DNA from: Streptomyces thermolilacinus SPC6 | GTDB taxonomy: Bacteria; Actinomycetota; Actinomycetes; Streptomycetales; Streptomycetaceae | DNA length: 64,000 nucleotides | Direction: 5' to 3' | Assembly: GCF_000478605.2 (NCBI RefSeq) | Contig: NZ_ASHX02000001.1 | Coordinates: 1,775,895 to 1,839,894 of the forward strand | Part shown: in pieces, positions 37,701-45,865 of the stretch | How the letters are laid out: the number at the start of each line of letters is the position of its first letter | Position numbering within the stretch: the first letter of the stretch is position 1 | Made by a program: the position numbers and the translations under genes | Notes under the pieces: generated by a model | Told to the model about the DNA's origin: nothing | Seen by the model: the letters and a program-made list of their open reading frames with translations, nothing else | The model's database searches: none

Positions 37701-40700
37701 GCGCCGGTGGAGTCGTAGCGGTACTTCGCGACGGCCGTGGCCGTGGAGGCGGCGGCGCCGGGGCTGGTGAGCCAGATCCGGATCTCGCTGACCTGCCCGG
37801 CGTAGTCGCCGAACTCGGCGGTGGTGGCGGTGCCGGTGGCGGTGGTGGTCGTCGCGTAGACGAACTCCAGCACCCGGCAGCCCTTGGTGGCGGGGTCGGT
37901 CTCACAGGCGGCGGTGGTGGCCGCCGACGTGGGCGCGATGACCCGCTTGGGCCTGGCGAGCTTCTTGCCGTCCACGGTGACGGTCTCGGAGACCACCTTG
38001 GTGGTGGAGTTGCCGAGGCCGTCCTCCAGCACGCTGGACACCTGCCAGGTGGTCGCGGCGGCGTCCGGCTTGGTGAAGGTGGTGACCGTGCCCTCGGAGT
38101 CGGTGAGGGTGAAGCTGCCGGTCACGCTGCCCTTGAGGGTGAGGTCCTCCGAGCCGGGCTCCGCGACCCAGCCGGTCTTCGCGGCGTTCGCGGTGAAGTG
38201 CAGCGCGTCGCCCTCCTCCATCACCACGTCGACGGCGGTGTCGGAGATCCGGCGCAGATGGCTGTAGTCGCTCTCGGCGACCTCGGCGAGGGTGCCGGAC
38301 ACCCACTCCTTGCCGAAGATGGGCGCCTGGCCTTCCTGCGTGGCGCCCCGGTTCGGGGTGCGCGAGGAGAGGCTGCGGGTCACGGACATGCCGAACAGCG
38401 ACACATCGGTCTCGGAGAGCGTGAAGTTGCCGTTCAGCAGGTTGACCGTGCCGGGGCCGATCTCGCTGGTGGTGGCGCCTTCGGCGTTGCGGTCGATGAC
38501 GGCGGTGAGCGGCTGGGTGCTGCGGGAGGCGCTGTTGGGCCCGGTGAAGTCGGCCTTGATCTGGATGGTGCCGTCGGGGTCGACGGTGTCCGTGGCGTTC
38601 CAGACGAGCGGCGCGTTCTTGCCGTTCACCAGCGGTACGGGCCAGGCGCCGAGCGCCGTGCCGCCCGAGGTGACGTGCGCGGGCGGGATCGGCGTCCACG
38701 CGTCGGCCTCGGAGCGCCGCCAGGAGAAGGACACCTTGTCGTACGTGCCGGCGGCGGCCTCGGCGACCAGCGGGAGACGGCGGGCCGTGCGCTCGCCCTC
38801 GGCGGGCTGGACGAAGCCGCCGGGCCCGGCGTGGAACACGTACGAGGCGGCCTCGGACTTGTTGTCGGCCTTGTCGACGGCCCGGACCTGGAGGGTGTGG
38901 GTGCCGTTCTTCGGCGGGGTCACGGAGATCGCCTTGGGCGTGCTCGCTCCGCCGGTGGCGACCTTGGTCCAGGTGACGCCGTCGAGGGACCACTCGAGCC
39001 AGTGGTGGTCGGCGGCCGGCGGGGTGACGGTGAACGTGCCCGGCTGGCCCTCGCCCTTCACCCACTGGCCGGTCGGGTAGTCGGTGGAGGTGATCGCCGC
39101 GGGCGCGGAGGGCGCCTTGGTGTCGACGGTGAACAGCCGCCAGGCGGACCAGCCGGTGTTGTAGTGGGTGCCGTCGTAGGGGGACGTGCGGAACTTGTAC
39201 GTCCTGCCCTCGGTGAGCACCCCGGCGGGCACGGTCACGCTCGCGGCCTGCCCGGACGCGACGTACTTGGAGACGAGGACGTCGCCGACCTGGGTGTTGG
39301 TGGCGTTGTCGAAGATCTGGAAGGTGCCGTTGACCTTGTCACCGTCGGCGTCCGTGAAGGTGTCGCGGAGCGTCGGGGTGAGGGTGTTGGCGACGTAGGT
39401 GCCGCTGTACGAGAAGAACGGCGGTCCGGCTTCCTGCTTGGTGCCGGTCTTGGGCCGGAAGTTGTAGTTCACGACCAGCTTGGGCGGGTTCGACGCGGCG
39501 TTCGCGGAACGGACCTGCTTCCACTGGGTGGTGGAGGCCGACGGGGCGCGCAGGCCCATGTGCGAGCGGGTGCTCTTGGCGGACGCCCACTTCTGGACGA
39601 GGCTCGTCACATCGGCGTTGATCCAGCCGTCGCCGCCGCAGTTGTCGCGGCCCTTGGTCTCGGTGGAGCTCGCGTACTGCTCGATCCAGGTCGGCTGGGT
39701 GCCCCAACGGCTGGAGGTGGAGGCGGCGCCGGTCTCCCAGACGGTCCAGGCGGCACCGGTGCAGTCGGTGTTGCCGGAGTGGGTGTTGTACAGGCTGAGC
39801 TTGGCGTTGGAGACGAGGGCGTCCCGGACCGGGGAGGTGTCCCAGGTGATGAAGGACCGGGCGTAGCGGCTGGAGCCGTCGGGGTTGGTGGTGCCCGGGT
39901 TGCCGAGCCAGAGTTCGGTGCCGGTGGACTTGTCGGTGGTCTCGCCCTCCTGGACGTACGTGTCGAAGACGTTGCCCAGGGAGGAGGTGGACGGGTCCAC
40001 GGTGACCGGGTACTTGGTGGCCGGGTCGGCGAGGAACTTCGCGTCGGGGGTGACCACCAGGTCGATGGTGGAGCCCTTCTGCTCGACCTTCATCGACACC
40101 GGCACCTGGCGGGTGTGCTCGCCGGAGACGGGGTCGGTGGTGGCGTCCCACATGACGGGGGCGGGCATGACGGCCCGCCTGGTGTTCTTCCGGTCGGTGA
40201 ACAGGACGCTGCCGTCGGGCTGCGGCTTGGCGGTCAGGCCCTTCGCCTTGAGGGGCAGGGTGTACGAGTAGCCCTCGCCGGGCCGCTGGTTGATGCGGAC
40301 GTACTGCTCGAAGCCGGTCCTGGTGGCTTCGACGATCACGTCGGCGCCGGGCAGGGCGCCCGGGTAGGTGGCGCGGGTGCCGTTCAGGGTGGGGGCGGGC
40401 AGTCCGCCCTTCCACTGGAGGGTGATCTGCTCGTCGCCCTCGCCGAGGGTGACCAGGTCGCGCGGGGCGGCGGAGCGCGCCGCGGCGAGGCTGCCCGGCA
40501 GAGCGCCGCCCTTGCCGCCGAGGCGGAGCCCGTTGGGGTGGGCCTTGGCGGCGATCGTGCCGCCGGCCTGCTGGAGGGTGACGTCGACGTTGGTCCACTT
40601 GCCTCCGCGCTCGAACCGTATGGGTCCGGCGGAGAGTTCGGTGGTGAGCGTGCCGTCCTTGTTGACCCACGTGGTGGAGGTCTCGGTGCGCTCGGACAGC

Positions 40701-40975
40701 GCCTCGACGCGCTTGCCGTGCAGCTTGGCGGCGACCTTCGCGGAGGCGATGTCCGCGGCCGCGTCGGGGCCCTTGGGCTTGGCGGGCGCGGTGGGCACCT
40801 CGGCGGGGGGACGCTTGACGGCCACGGCGGTGCCGCTTCCCGAGACGAGCAGTCCCGTCTCGACGGCCAGCGCCATCGCGGCGACGATCGCGACCCGGGT
40901 CAGGACGCGTCTGCGGCGTTGCAGGACGACGGCCGAACCCTCCCACTCCTCGCGGGGAGGTATGTGCTCTGGCAT
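34712..40975 (-). CDS. Secreted RHS-repeat protein (polymorphic toxin-like)
   Basis: A 2,087-residue giant. A basic start and one hydrophobic segment near residues 25-52 indicate export. A beta-rich DNRLRE-type region follows (FDTYVQEGETTDKSTGTELWLG), then fibronectin-like segments and a long array of YD repeats (TTTEYDRWGNPAQVTDEV, TYTYDSADRLIASGYTYDAFG). The RHS core ends in LYNPVTGRFLSNDP and NPYEYGYGDPVNNFDLDG. After this lies a distinct 114-residue tip, highly Arg/Lys-rich with five Cys and a Gly/Ala-rich hydrophobic stretch. RHS shells normally encase a C-terminal toxin. I cannot match the tip to a known toxin family. The kinase gene is divergent. Confidence 0.93.
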   Translation of the reverse strand: MPEHIPPREEWEGSAVVLQRRRRVLTRVAIVAAMALAVETGLLVSGSGTAVAVKRPPAEVPTAPAKPKGPDAAADIASAKVAAKLHGKRVEALSERTETSTTWVNKDGTLTTELSAGPIRFERGGKWTNVDVTLQQAGGTIAAKAHPNGLRLGGKGGALPGSLAAARSAAPRDLVTLGEGDEQITLQWKGGLPAPTLNGTRATYPGALPGADVIVEATRTGFEQYVRINQRPGEGYSYTLPLKAKGLTAKPQPDGSVLFTDRKNTRRAVMPAPVMWDATTDPVSGEHTRQVPVSMKVEQKGSTIDLVVTPDAKFLADPATKYPVTVDPSTSSLGNVFDTYVQEGETTDKSTGTELWLGNPGTTNPDGSSRYARSFITWDTSPVRDALVSNAKLSLYNTHSGNTDCTGAAWTVWETGAASTSSRWGTQPTWIEQYASSTETKGRDNCGGDGWINADVTSLVQKWASAKSTRSHMGLRAPSASTTQWKQVRSANAASNPPKLVVNYNFRPKTGTKQEAGPPFFSYSGTYVANTLTPTLRDTFTDADGDKVNGTFQIFDNATNTQVGDVLVSKYVASGQAASVTVPAGVLTEGRTYKFRTSPYDGTHYNTGWSAWRLFTVDTKAPSAPAAITSTDYPTGQWVKGEGQPGTFTVTPPAADHHWLEWSLDGVTWTKVATGGASTPKAISVTPPKNGTHTLQVRAVDKADNKSEAASYVFHAGPGGFVQPAEGERTARRLPLVAEAAAGTYDKVSFSWRRSEADAWTPIPPAHVTSGGTALGAWPVPLVNGKNAPLVWNATDTVDPDGTIQIKADFTGPNSASRSTQPLTAVIDRNAEGATTSEIGPGTVNLLNGNFTLSETDVSLFGMSVTRSLSSRTPNRGATQEGQAPIFGKEWVSGTLAEVAESDYSHLRRISDTAVDVVMEEGDALHFTANAAKTGWVAEPGSEDLTLKGSVTGSFTLTDSEGTVTTFTKPDAAATTWQVSSVLEDGLGNSTTKVVSETVTVDGKKLARPKRVIAPTSAATTAACETDPATKGCRVLEFVYATTTTATGTATTAEFGDYAGQVSEIRIWLTSPGAAASTATAVAKYRYDSTGALRQQWDPRLSQATQTQYAYYQGRVTWVQEKGQLPYTLTYGNAGVGSAPGDGMLLKVSRDALKQGTADTVEGTAVTSVVYGVPLTGTKAPHAMGASDVLKWGQSDAPTDATAVFPADSVPASHSGADLAAGAYTRATITYLNASGRTVNTATPGGHITATEHDRHGNVVRELTAANRALALGTTDEQKAALTDLGIIQMSAGERAHLLSTTSLYDDSGVLKTEEFGPIRRVDLTEDLKDGTTVLVNAGTSVPARAWTVNEYDEGRPTDGTAKVRHQPTLTIKGVRVRDYYSVMGEKELEETQYDWAKGLPTLTIKDPGGKNITTTTGYDAQGRVTSQVLPGGTGTDAASRVTTYWSATGTGWCQGRPEWADQPCWTGPAGDITGGGTHPNKLVNTTTEYDRWGNPAQVTDEVNGVTRTTTTTYDAAGRKSTETVTGGLGQAVPATTTEYDPASGEIVKITSPTAGTITKAYDKLGRLIKYTDADGGTTTVEYDLLDRKVKETDSVPSTVTYTYDHTAEPRGLATARTDSVAGTFRATYDADGSLATEKLPGGYTLTVTEDTTGTPVSRVYTRDSDGLSLYTDAVTYEGHGRVSTHAGWSGQTFRYDKAGRLVTVDDTVDLVCTRRSYTFDIRSNRKALTTATGEPGADCPTSGGTTATYTYDSADRLIASGYTYDAFGRTTALPGTTIGYHANDLVHQQTAGAERQTWALDPSLRFRSWTVESNAGGTWTRTAAKVNHYDGDEDAPRWITEDTATGAVTRNVESLGGDLAATTGATGGTVLQLATVHGDIALQLPLDAGEAPVALDSDEYGNPRPGKATARYAWLGAKQRSSETLTGLTLMGVRLYNPVTGRFLSNDPVYGGSANPYEYGYGDPVNNFDLDGRWIPIAIAAARAGWACWKHCRKVYKAARTGYRAFRSLRRFQKSTRRLHRQINRSRGHRSHRRPGGGLRHLGRCVGTYAGFGALAGSFKSSARWVSYSTAFGGAYGAYRYLRKRC

Positions 40976-41116
40976 GGTTCGCCACTTTCTGTTGATGGAT
41001 CATGAACCTGGCGGGATGAAAACACCGCTCGTCACTGCTGAGGAGTGAGATCTTCACGTTGCTCCTGTGGTGTGAAGGGCACGACTGCCGGTGCTCAGGG
41101 GAGGGGGTCAGGAGTG
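40976..41116. promoter_or_regulatory. Divergent control region between RHS and histidine kinase genes
   Basis: This 141-bp spacer separates the two start codons. It is less GC-rich than its surroundings, as promoters in this genus tend to be. I could not fix a -35/-10 pair for either direction. The response regulator of the module would be expected to bind here if it controls the locus. Confidence 0.4.
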
Positions 41117-42283
41117 ATGGCTCCTGCGGGGAAGTGGAACGCGCCGCCGGGCGTGCGGTGGGGCCTGGCGGGCCTGGCGTTGCTGGTCGCGGGCTCCGCC
41201 GCCACGGCCGCCGTGGAGGAGGGTGTGGCCCTGGGGGGCGGGTGGGAACTGCTGGCGGGGCTGCCGCTGGTGGTGGTGGTCGCGGTGCTGACGCTGGTCC
41301 AGTGCGAGCCGCCGCCGCGCCGGGTGCCGTACGGCTGGCGGCTGGCGCTGCTGGGCGTCCAGGCCGTGTTGACGTATGTGCTCGTCATATCGCTGCCGGG
41401 GAGCTGGCTGGGGCTTTCGGGGCTGCTGGCGGGCGCGGCGCTGTGCGCGCTGCCTCCGCTGCCGGGGAGTGTGCTGGCGGTGGCGGTGGCGGGGAGCGGT
41501 CCGCTGCTGGTGGCGGCGGGGTGGGTGGCCGCGCCGCCGGGCGGTGGTGTGGCGGCGGCCCTGCGGGCGGTGGTGACGGCGTGCGCGGTGTGTACGGTGG
41601 CGCGGCTGGCGATGGTGGTGGCGCGGGTGCACGGGGCGCGGGAGCAGGCGGCGCGTCTGGCGGCGCAGCGGGAGCGGCAGCGGCTGCGGCGGGACCTGCA
41701 CGATCTGGTGGGCTCGTCGCTCGCGGCCATCGCGGTGCAGGCGGAGTCGGTGCTGCGGGCCGGTCCGCCGGGCGGCGCGGGGGTGGAGGAGCTGCGGCGG
41801 GCGCTGGTGACCGCGGTGGGGCTGGCCCGGCGGGCCCACCACGACGTACGGGTGCTGTGCGACCCGGAGGAGGGCGCCGTGCCCCTGCTGGACGAGGTGC
41901 ACCAGGCGAGCCGGGCGTTGAGCTGTGCCGGTCTCGCCGTCCGGGTGGTGGCGCCTCCCGCGGTGGAGGCGGACGCGGCGGTGGTGGAGTGCCTGAGGGC
42001 GGTGCTGCGGGAGGCGGTGGCCAACGTGCTCCAGCACAGCCGGGCCACCCGGTGCGCGATCGTCCTGGAGGCGGGAGCGGCGGGGGTGCGGCTGGTGGTG
42101 CGCAACGACGGGGTGGCGCCGCCGGGCGGGGAGAGGCCGCGCCGGGGGACGGGTCTTGTGGGGCTGCGGGCGCGGGTGGGTGCGCTGGGCGGGGTGTTCG
42201 GCGTGGACACGGACGGGGGGACGTTCACCGTGTCGGCGGTGTTCCCCAGCGACCCGACCGAGATCCCAAGAGCGAGCGAATAA
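41117..42283 (+). CDS. DesK-type sensor histidine kinase
   Basis: A 388-residue membrane kinase. Residues 1-180 hold five or six hydrophobic spans and no large outside domain, so it probably senses a membrane or intramembrane signal. The HisKA_3 dimerisation helix contains the phospho-His in RQRLRRDLHDLVGSSLAAI. The ATPase domain has the N box EAVANVLQHSRA and the G box RRGTGLVGLRARVGALGG. It is transcribed away from the RHS gene. The response regulator of matching class is on the far side of the RHS gene, 7 kb away. ATG at 41117, with GTG at 41114 an alternative. Confidence 0.92.
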   Translation: MAPAGKWNAPPGVRWGLAGLALLVAGSAATAAVEEGVALGGGWELLAGLPLVVVVAVLTLVQCEPPPRRVPYGWRLALLGVQAVLTYVLVISLPGSWLGLSGLLAGAALCALPPLPGSVLAVAVAGSGPLLVAAGWVAAPPGGGVAAALRAVVTACAVCTVARLAMVVARVHGAREQAARLAAQRERQRLRRDLHDLVGSSLAAIAVQAESVLRAGPPGGAGVEELRRALVTAVGLARRAHHDVRVLCDPEEGAVPLLDEVHQASRALSCAGLAVRVVAPPAVEADAAVVECLRAVLREAVANVLQHSRATRCAIVLEAGAAGVRLVVRNDGVAPPGGERPRRGTGLVGLRARVGALGGVFGVDTDGGTFTVSAVFPSDPTEIPRASE

Positions 42284-42502
42284 ACAGCCAATTCGATAGT
42301 CATTCATGGTTTGACAGGCGTGTCGCCTATTTCACCAAGGATTCATCAGTGAAATGTCCGAGATGTCCAAATATGGGCCACTCTGGAGGTTTGGCGGCAA
42401 GGCCGCCCGTCTGCCATAGTCGGTGACACGACCCCCCTCGACCCGGGCCAGGTCGTCCACAGCGCCGTCGGACACACCCCTCCTCGTCCACGGCGCTCCT
42501 CT
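42284..42502. other. Low-GC spacer after the histidine kinase
   Basis: This is one of the least GC-rich stretches in the window (especially 42284-42400), with TTTGACAGG, AATATGGGCC and the dyad TTCAC/GTGAA (42330-42352). No gene with a convincing start is visible. It lies between convergent genes, so a promoter is not expected; a small RNA is possible but unsupported. Confidence 0.4.
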
Positions 42503-42545
42503 CAGAAGCCCCCGCGACGCCCACCACGGCGACAGGGGGCTTCTG
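42503..42545 (-). terminator. Terminator of the anti-sigma-like ATPase gene
   Basis: Perfect 11-bp arms, CAGAAGCCCCC (42503-42513) and GGGGGCTTCTG (42535-42545), with a 21-nt loop, lie about 30 bp past the stop codon at 42577. Confidence 0.8.
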
Positions 42546-42576
42546 TGCGTCCCCGCATCCCCGGTCGCGGCGGCGG

Positions 42577-43209
42577 TCAGCGGTCGGAGACCCGCATCTC
42601 GAACCAGGTGTTCTTGCCGCGCGGCAGCAGGTCCACGCCCCAGCGGTCCGAGAGCTTGTCCACGAGGAACAGCCCGCGCCCGCTGACGTCCATGGGCCGT
42701 ACCGGCATCAGACAGGGCAGGCCGCGCGACGGGTCGCGTACGTCCACTCGGATCCGGCCACCTCTGCGCCGCGTCATCCGTAACCCGAACGCCCGCGCGC
42801 CCGTGTGCCGGACGGCGTTCCCGACGAGTTCGGAGACGAGGAGGATCACGTCCTCGGCGATCTGCGGGCCGAGCCCCCAGGTGCGCATGACGACGCACTG
42901 GGCGAGCCGACGGGCGATCGCGGCGGACTCGGGGCGGGAGGGCAGCCGCACCTCTTCCACGGTCGGATCGCCGTACAGTTCGAGGGCCTTGAGGGCCTGC
43001 TCGTCATCCGCGGAGGGTACCCATCTCGCCGCGGTGGCCCCGCCGTGCTGCCACGGTCGCTCCACACCATCCAGCCCCGCCATGCCCACCATCATGGCCG
43101 TCCGGCGCGGCCCGCGGGGCGGTTCCGCGGGAATCCCGTCGGCGGCGCCGGTGCCCCCGAGGGCCGCCGAGGGCATATGCCAGCGGCATTGGAGATTCTC
43201 CGTACCCAC
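42577..43209 (-). CDS. RsbW/anti-sigma-type ATP-binding protein (HATPase_c_2)
   Basis: A 210-residue protein whose C-terminal 130 residues form a GHKL kinase domain of the anti-sigma type: RLPSRPESAAIARRLAQ, N box EDVILLVSELVGNAVRHTG, and RGLFLVDKLSDRWGV. It lacks a phospho-His and a membrane span. Such proteins phosphorylate anti-sigma antagonists or bind sigma factors. The N-terminal 60 residues are non-conserved, and the start is uncertain: GTG at 43209 or a Met codon 38-42 residues in. Codon 143 from the GTG is TTA (42781-42783), suggesting bldA dependence. Confidence 0.85.
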   Translation of the reverse strand: MGTENLQCRWHMPSAALGGTGAADGIPAEPPRGPRRTAMMVGMAGLDGVERPWQHGGATAARWVPSADDEQALKALELYGDPTVEEVRLPSRPESAAIARRLAQCVVMRTWGLGPQIAEDVILLVSELVGNAVRHTGARAFGLRMTRRRGGRIRVDVRDPSRGLPCLMPVRPMDVSGRGLFLVDKLSDRWGVDLLPRGKNTWFEMRVSDR

Positions 43210-43395
43210 CCTGACCTGCGGTGACGGAGCACGCCCCCCGGGTGCCGGAGATGGCTGACTTAGGGCGCCCTAACGGTTCCCTGAGGGGGCCTTAAACCAC
43301 ACGGACGGGGGAATTCGCCGCGGAGGTGTTTCGCACCCGTACTTCCCCGTCCCGAGGGACCCGTCAGCGCCCCCGGCACCCCGGGGGCGGGTGGC
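43210..43395. other. Spacer between enoyl-CoA hydratase and anti-sigma-like genes
   Basis: No gene is visible. On the minus strand it is the upstream region of the anti-sigma-like ATPase. AGGGCGCCCTAA near 43261 and CTGAGGGGGCCTTAAAC near 43279 are the only less GC-rich patches. No promoter pair could be fixed. Confidence 0.35.
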
Positions 43396-44163
43396 TCAGA
43401 CGAACTTGGCCTTGCCCGGGCCCTCCTCGACGAAGCTGCGCATGCCGCGCTCGCGGTCCTCGGTGGCGAAGAGGCCCGCGAACCAGTTGCGCTCGATGGC
43501 CAGGCCCGTGTCGATGTCCGTCTCCAGACCGGCGTCCACCGACTCCTTGGCGGCGCGCAGCGCGAGCGCCGGGCCCTGGGCGAGCTTGGCGGCCCAGGCG
43601 TGGGCCTGCTCGTACACCTCGGCGGCGGGGACGACCCGGTCCACCAGGCCGATCGCCAGGGCCTCGTCGGCCTTGACGTGACGGCCGGTGAAGATGAGGT
43701 CCTTGGCCTTGGAGGGGCCGACGAGACGGGCGAGGCGCTGCGTGCCGCCCGCGCCGGGGATCAGGCCCAGCAGGATCTCGGGCTGGCCCAGCTTCGCGTT
43801 GTCGGCGGCGATCCGGAAGTCGGCGCAGAGCGCCAGCTCGCAGCCGCCGCCGAGCGCGTAGCCGGTGATCGCGGCGACGACGGGCTTGGGGATGCGGGCG
43901 ACGGCGGTGAAGGAGTCCTGGAGGGCCTTGCCGCGCAGCACCATGGCCGCGTGGTCCATGACCTGCATCTCCTTGATGTCCGCTCCGGCGGCGAACACCT
44001 TCTCGCCGCCGTAGACGACGACGGCGCGCACGTCGTCGCGGCCCGCGGCCTCCTCGGCCAGCTCCTTGAGCCGGTCCTGCGTGGCGATGTCCAGCGCGTT
44101 CATCGGGGGGCGGTCCAGGCGGATGGTGCCGACGCCCGCGGAAACTTCGAGAGTCACTGTCAT
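43396..44163 (-). CDS. Enoyl-CoA hydratase/isomerase family protein
   Basis: A 255-residue crotonase. The oxyanion-hole segments FAAGADIKEM and YALGGGCELALCAD, and both catalytic Glu (GGGCE and GQPEILLGLIPGAGGTQRL), are present, so it should be an active hydratase of fatty-acid oxidation or polyketide precursor supply. The ATG at 44163 is the conserved start. A dyad AGCCGT-N5-ACGGCT lies 13 bp upstream. Confidence 0.93.
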   Translation of the reverse strand: MTVTLEVSAGVGTIRLDRPPMNALDIATQDRLKELAEEAAGRDDVRAVVVYGGEKVFAAGADIKEMQVMDHAAMVLRGKALQDSFTAVARIPKPVVAAITGYALGGGCELALCADFRIAADNAKLGQPEILLGLIPGAGGTQRLARLVGPSKAKDLIFTGRHVKADEALAIGLVDRVVPAAEVYEQAHAWAAKLAQGPALALRAAKESVDAGLETDIDTGLAIERNWFAGLFATEDRERGMRSFVEEGPGKAKFV

Positions 44164-44174
44164 ACGGGGCAGGT

Positions 44175-44192
44175 TAGCCGTCGTTAACGGCT
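44175..44192 (-). promoter_or_regulatory. Dyad just upstream of the enoyl-CoA hydratase gene
   Basis: AGCCGT and ACGGCT are separated by five A/T-rich bases (CGTTA on the plus strand), 13 bp before the start codon. This is the size and place of a repressor operator. The flanking terminator begins at 44191. Confidence 0.4.
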
Positions 44193-44231
44193 CGGGGACC
44201 GGTGCGGTTGGTCACAGCACCGGTCCCCGAG
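44191..44231 (-). terminator. Terminator of the first L,D-transpeptidase gene
   Basis: A perfect 15-bp stem (44191-44205 against 44217-44231) with an 11-nt loop lies 19 bp past the stop at 44250. Confidence 0.88.
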
Positions 44232-44249
44232 GCGGAATTCACCGTTCGG

Positions 44250-45506
44250 CTACTTGGTCCACTCCGACCACGGCATGTTCCAGCCGTTGAGGCCGTTGTC
44301 CGGCTGGATCTGCTTGTCCTTGGAGTTCTTCACGACCACCACGTCACCGATGATCGAGTTGTTGTAGAACCACGCGGCCGGGGTCGAGCCGTCGTACGCG
44401 CCGCGCACATCGCGCAGGCCGACGCAGCCGTGGCTGACGTTGGCGGAACCGAAGGTGCCCGGGGACGCCCAGTAGTTGCCGTGGATGAAGGTGCCCGAGG
44501 TGGACAGGCGCATCGCGTGCGGCACGTCCTTGATGTCGTACTCGCCGCCGAAGCCGACGGTCGCGCCGTTCATCCGGGTCACCTTGTACTTCTCGCTGAT
44601 GACCATCTGGCCGTTGTACGTGGTGGTGGCCGGGGCGCCCGCGGTGATCGGGATCGTCTTGAGGGTCTTTCCGTCACGGACGACCGTCATCGTCTTGGCG
44701 CTCGCGTCCACGGTGGAGACCTGGCTGCGGCCGATGGTGAAGCTGAACTTCTTGGCCTGCTTGCCGTAGACGCCGGGGCGGCCCTCGACGCCGTCCAGGT
44801 TCAGCTCGACGGTCACCTTGGTGCCGGGCGCCCAGTACTTCTCGGGGCGGAAGTCCAGCCGGTCGTTGCCGAACCAGTGGCCCTCGACGGGCACGGCCGG
44901 GACGGCGGTCACCTTGATGCCGGCCTCGACGGCCTCCGGGTTGGTGATGCCGCGGGAGAAGTTGATGGACACCGGCATGCCGACGCCGACCGTCTGGCCG
45001 TCCTCGGGCGTGTACTGGCCGATGAACGTGTTCTTCGGTACGAGCGTCGTGAACGTCGTGTCCTTGGCGGACTCGCGGCCCGCCGCGTCCTTGGCGACGG
45101 CGTGCACCTTGTACTTGGTGGCCGCCGCGAGGTGCCTGACCGGCTGCCAGCTGGCGCCGTCCGCCGACAGGGTGCCCTCGACGGGCCGGCCCTTGGTGTC
45201 GGTGACGGTGACCGTGGTCAGCTTGCCCTTCTCCGCGGTGACCTTCAGCGCGCCGCTCGTCGCCACCGAGTCGGCGCCGTCCTTCGGCGTGACGGTGACG
45301 ACGGCCTCGGACGCGGCGTTCGCCACCTGCCCCGAGCCGTTCTTGCCCGGTGCGCCCTTGTCGTCCTCCGCCGGGCCCCCGCCACCGCACGCGGTGACGA
45401 GCAGCAGCAGCGTTCCGGCGACCACGGCCAGCGGACCCCTGCCCCGGCCTCGCCGGGCCCGCGCCGCGACCCCGGCCGGCGCCCCCGATATCGGCTGCCC
45501 CTTCAC
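44250..45506 (-). CDS. L,D-transpeptidase lipoprotein (YkuD), copy 1
   Basis: Cross-links peptidoglycan by 3-3 bonds. About 418 residues from the GTG at 45506, chosen because GAGGGGA lies nine bases upstream. The signal peptide ends in a lipobox (LLLLVTACGG). Two Ig-like domains follow, then the YkuD domain with the catalytic motif HGNYW ... ANVSHGCVGLRDV, where the Cys is the nucleophile. The C-terminal tail NGLNGWNMPWSEW is typical of actinobacterial enzymes. A second, related gene lies 350 bp upstream on the same strand. Confidence 0.93.
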   Translation of the reverse strand: MKGQPISGAPAGVAARARRGRGRGPLAVVAGTLLLLVTACGGGGPAEDDKGAPGKNGSGQVANAASEAVVTVTPKDGADSVATSGALKVTAEKGKLTTVTVTDTKGRPVEGTLSADGASWQPVRHLAAATKYKVHAVAKDAAGRESAKDTTFTTLVPKNTFIGQYTPEDGQTVGVGMPVSINFSRGITNPEAVEAGIKVTAVPAVPVEGHWFGNDRLDFRPEKYWAPGTKVTVELNLDGVEGRPGVYGKQAKKFSFTIGRSQVSTVDASAKTMTVVRDGKTLKTIPITAGAPATTTYNGQMVISEKYKVTRMNGATVGFGGEYDIKDVPHAMRLSTSGTFIHGNYWASPGTFGSANVSHGCVGLRDVRGAYDGSTPAAWFYNNSIIGDVVVVKNSKDKQIQPDNGLNGWNMPWSEWTK

Positions 45507-45858
45507 GATGAACACTCCCCTCGCACGGCCACCGGCACCGCCGTGGCCTGCACCCCCGCGCGCTGCACCCGCGCGCACCGCGCTAGATAATCACACCGGA
45601 AGCGGCACGGCGCACACCGGATTGTCACCGTTCGGTCCCAACTCGTTCACACGGCAACTTTCCGGGCTCCAGGCGTGCCTGACGCGGCGCAAGGGGCTGC
45701 GGGGGCGCCGGATCCGCGCGGGTACGGCACCGTCACTCGCGGGGGCCGCGCACGGGTCCCGCGGGGCCCCACGCCCGCCGCCCGCCAGGCCAGCGCCCGG
45801 GCCTCCTGGCGGTCAGCGCCCGGGGCCGGCGGCGGTCAGCGCCCCGCGCGCGTGGCGG
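45507..45858. other. 352-bp spacer between the two L,D-transpeptidase genes
   Basis: The copy-1-proximal part (45580-45665) is relatively A/T-rich, with TAGATAATCACACCGG and ATTGTCACCGTTCGG, and probably holds its promoter, though no pair is clear. The other half is GC-rich and carries two spare copies of a 12-bp sequence found at the copy-2 stop. No gene is seen. Confidence 0.5.
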
Positions 45859-45865
45859 TCAGCGC
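45808..45865. repeat. 12-bp repeat in three copies around the copy-2 transpeptidase stop
   Basis: GGCGGTCAGCGC occurs at 45808, 45831 and 45854, each 23 bp apart. The third copy holds the stop codon of the gene (45859-45861 on the minus strand); the others lie just past it. Confidence 0.8.

Noticed and set aside
34634..41005. A 2,123-codon open frame on the plus strand opposite the RHS gene
   Set aside because: It is the mirror of a GC-biased coding strand. Its composition (Gly/Val/Ala/Arg) and lack of any motif mark it as an antisense shadow; the RHS frame carries the YD repeats and export signal.
42284..42500. Small RNA or small gene in the lower-GC spacer
   Set aside because: Neither a start with a ribosome-binding site nor a promoter-terminator pair is visible; low GC alone is not enough.
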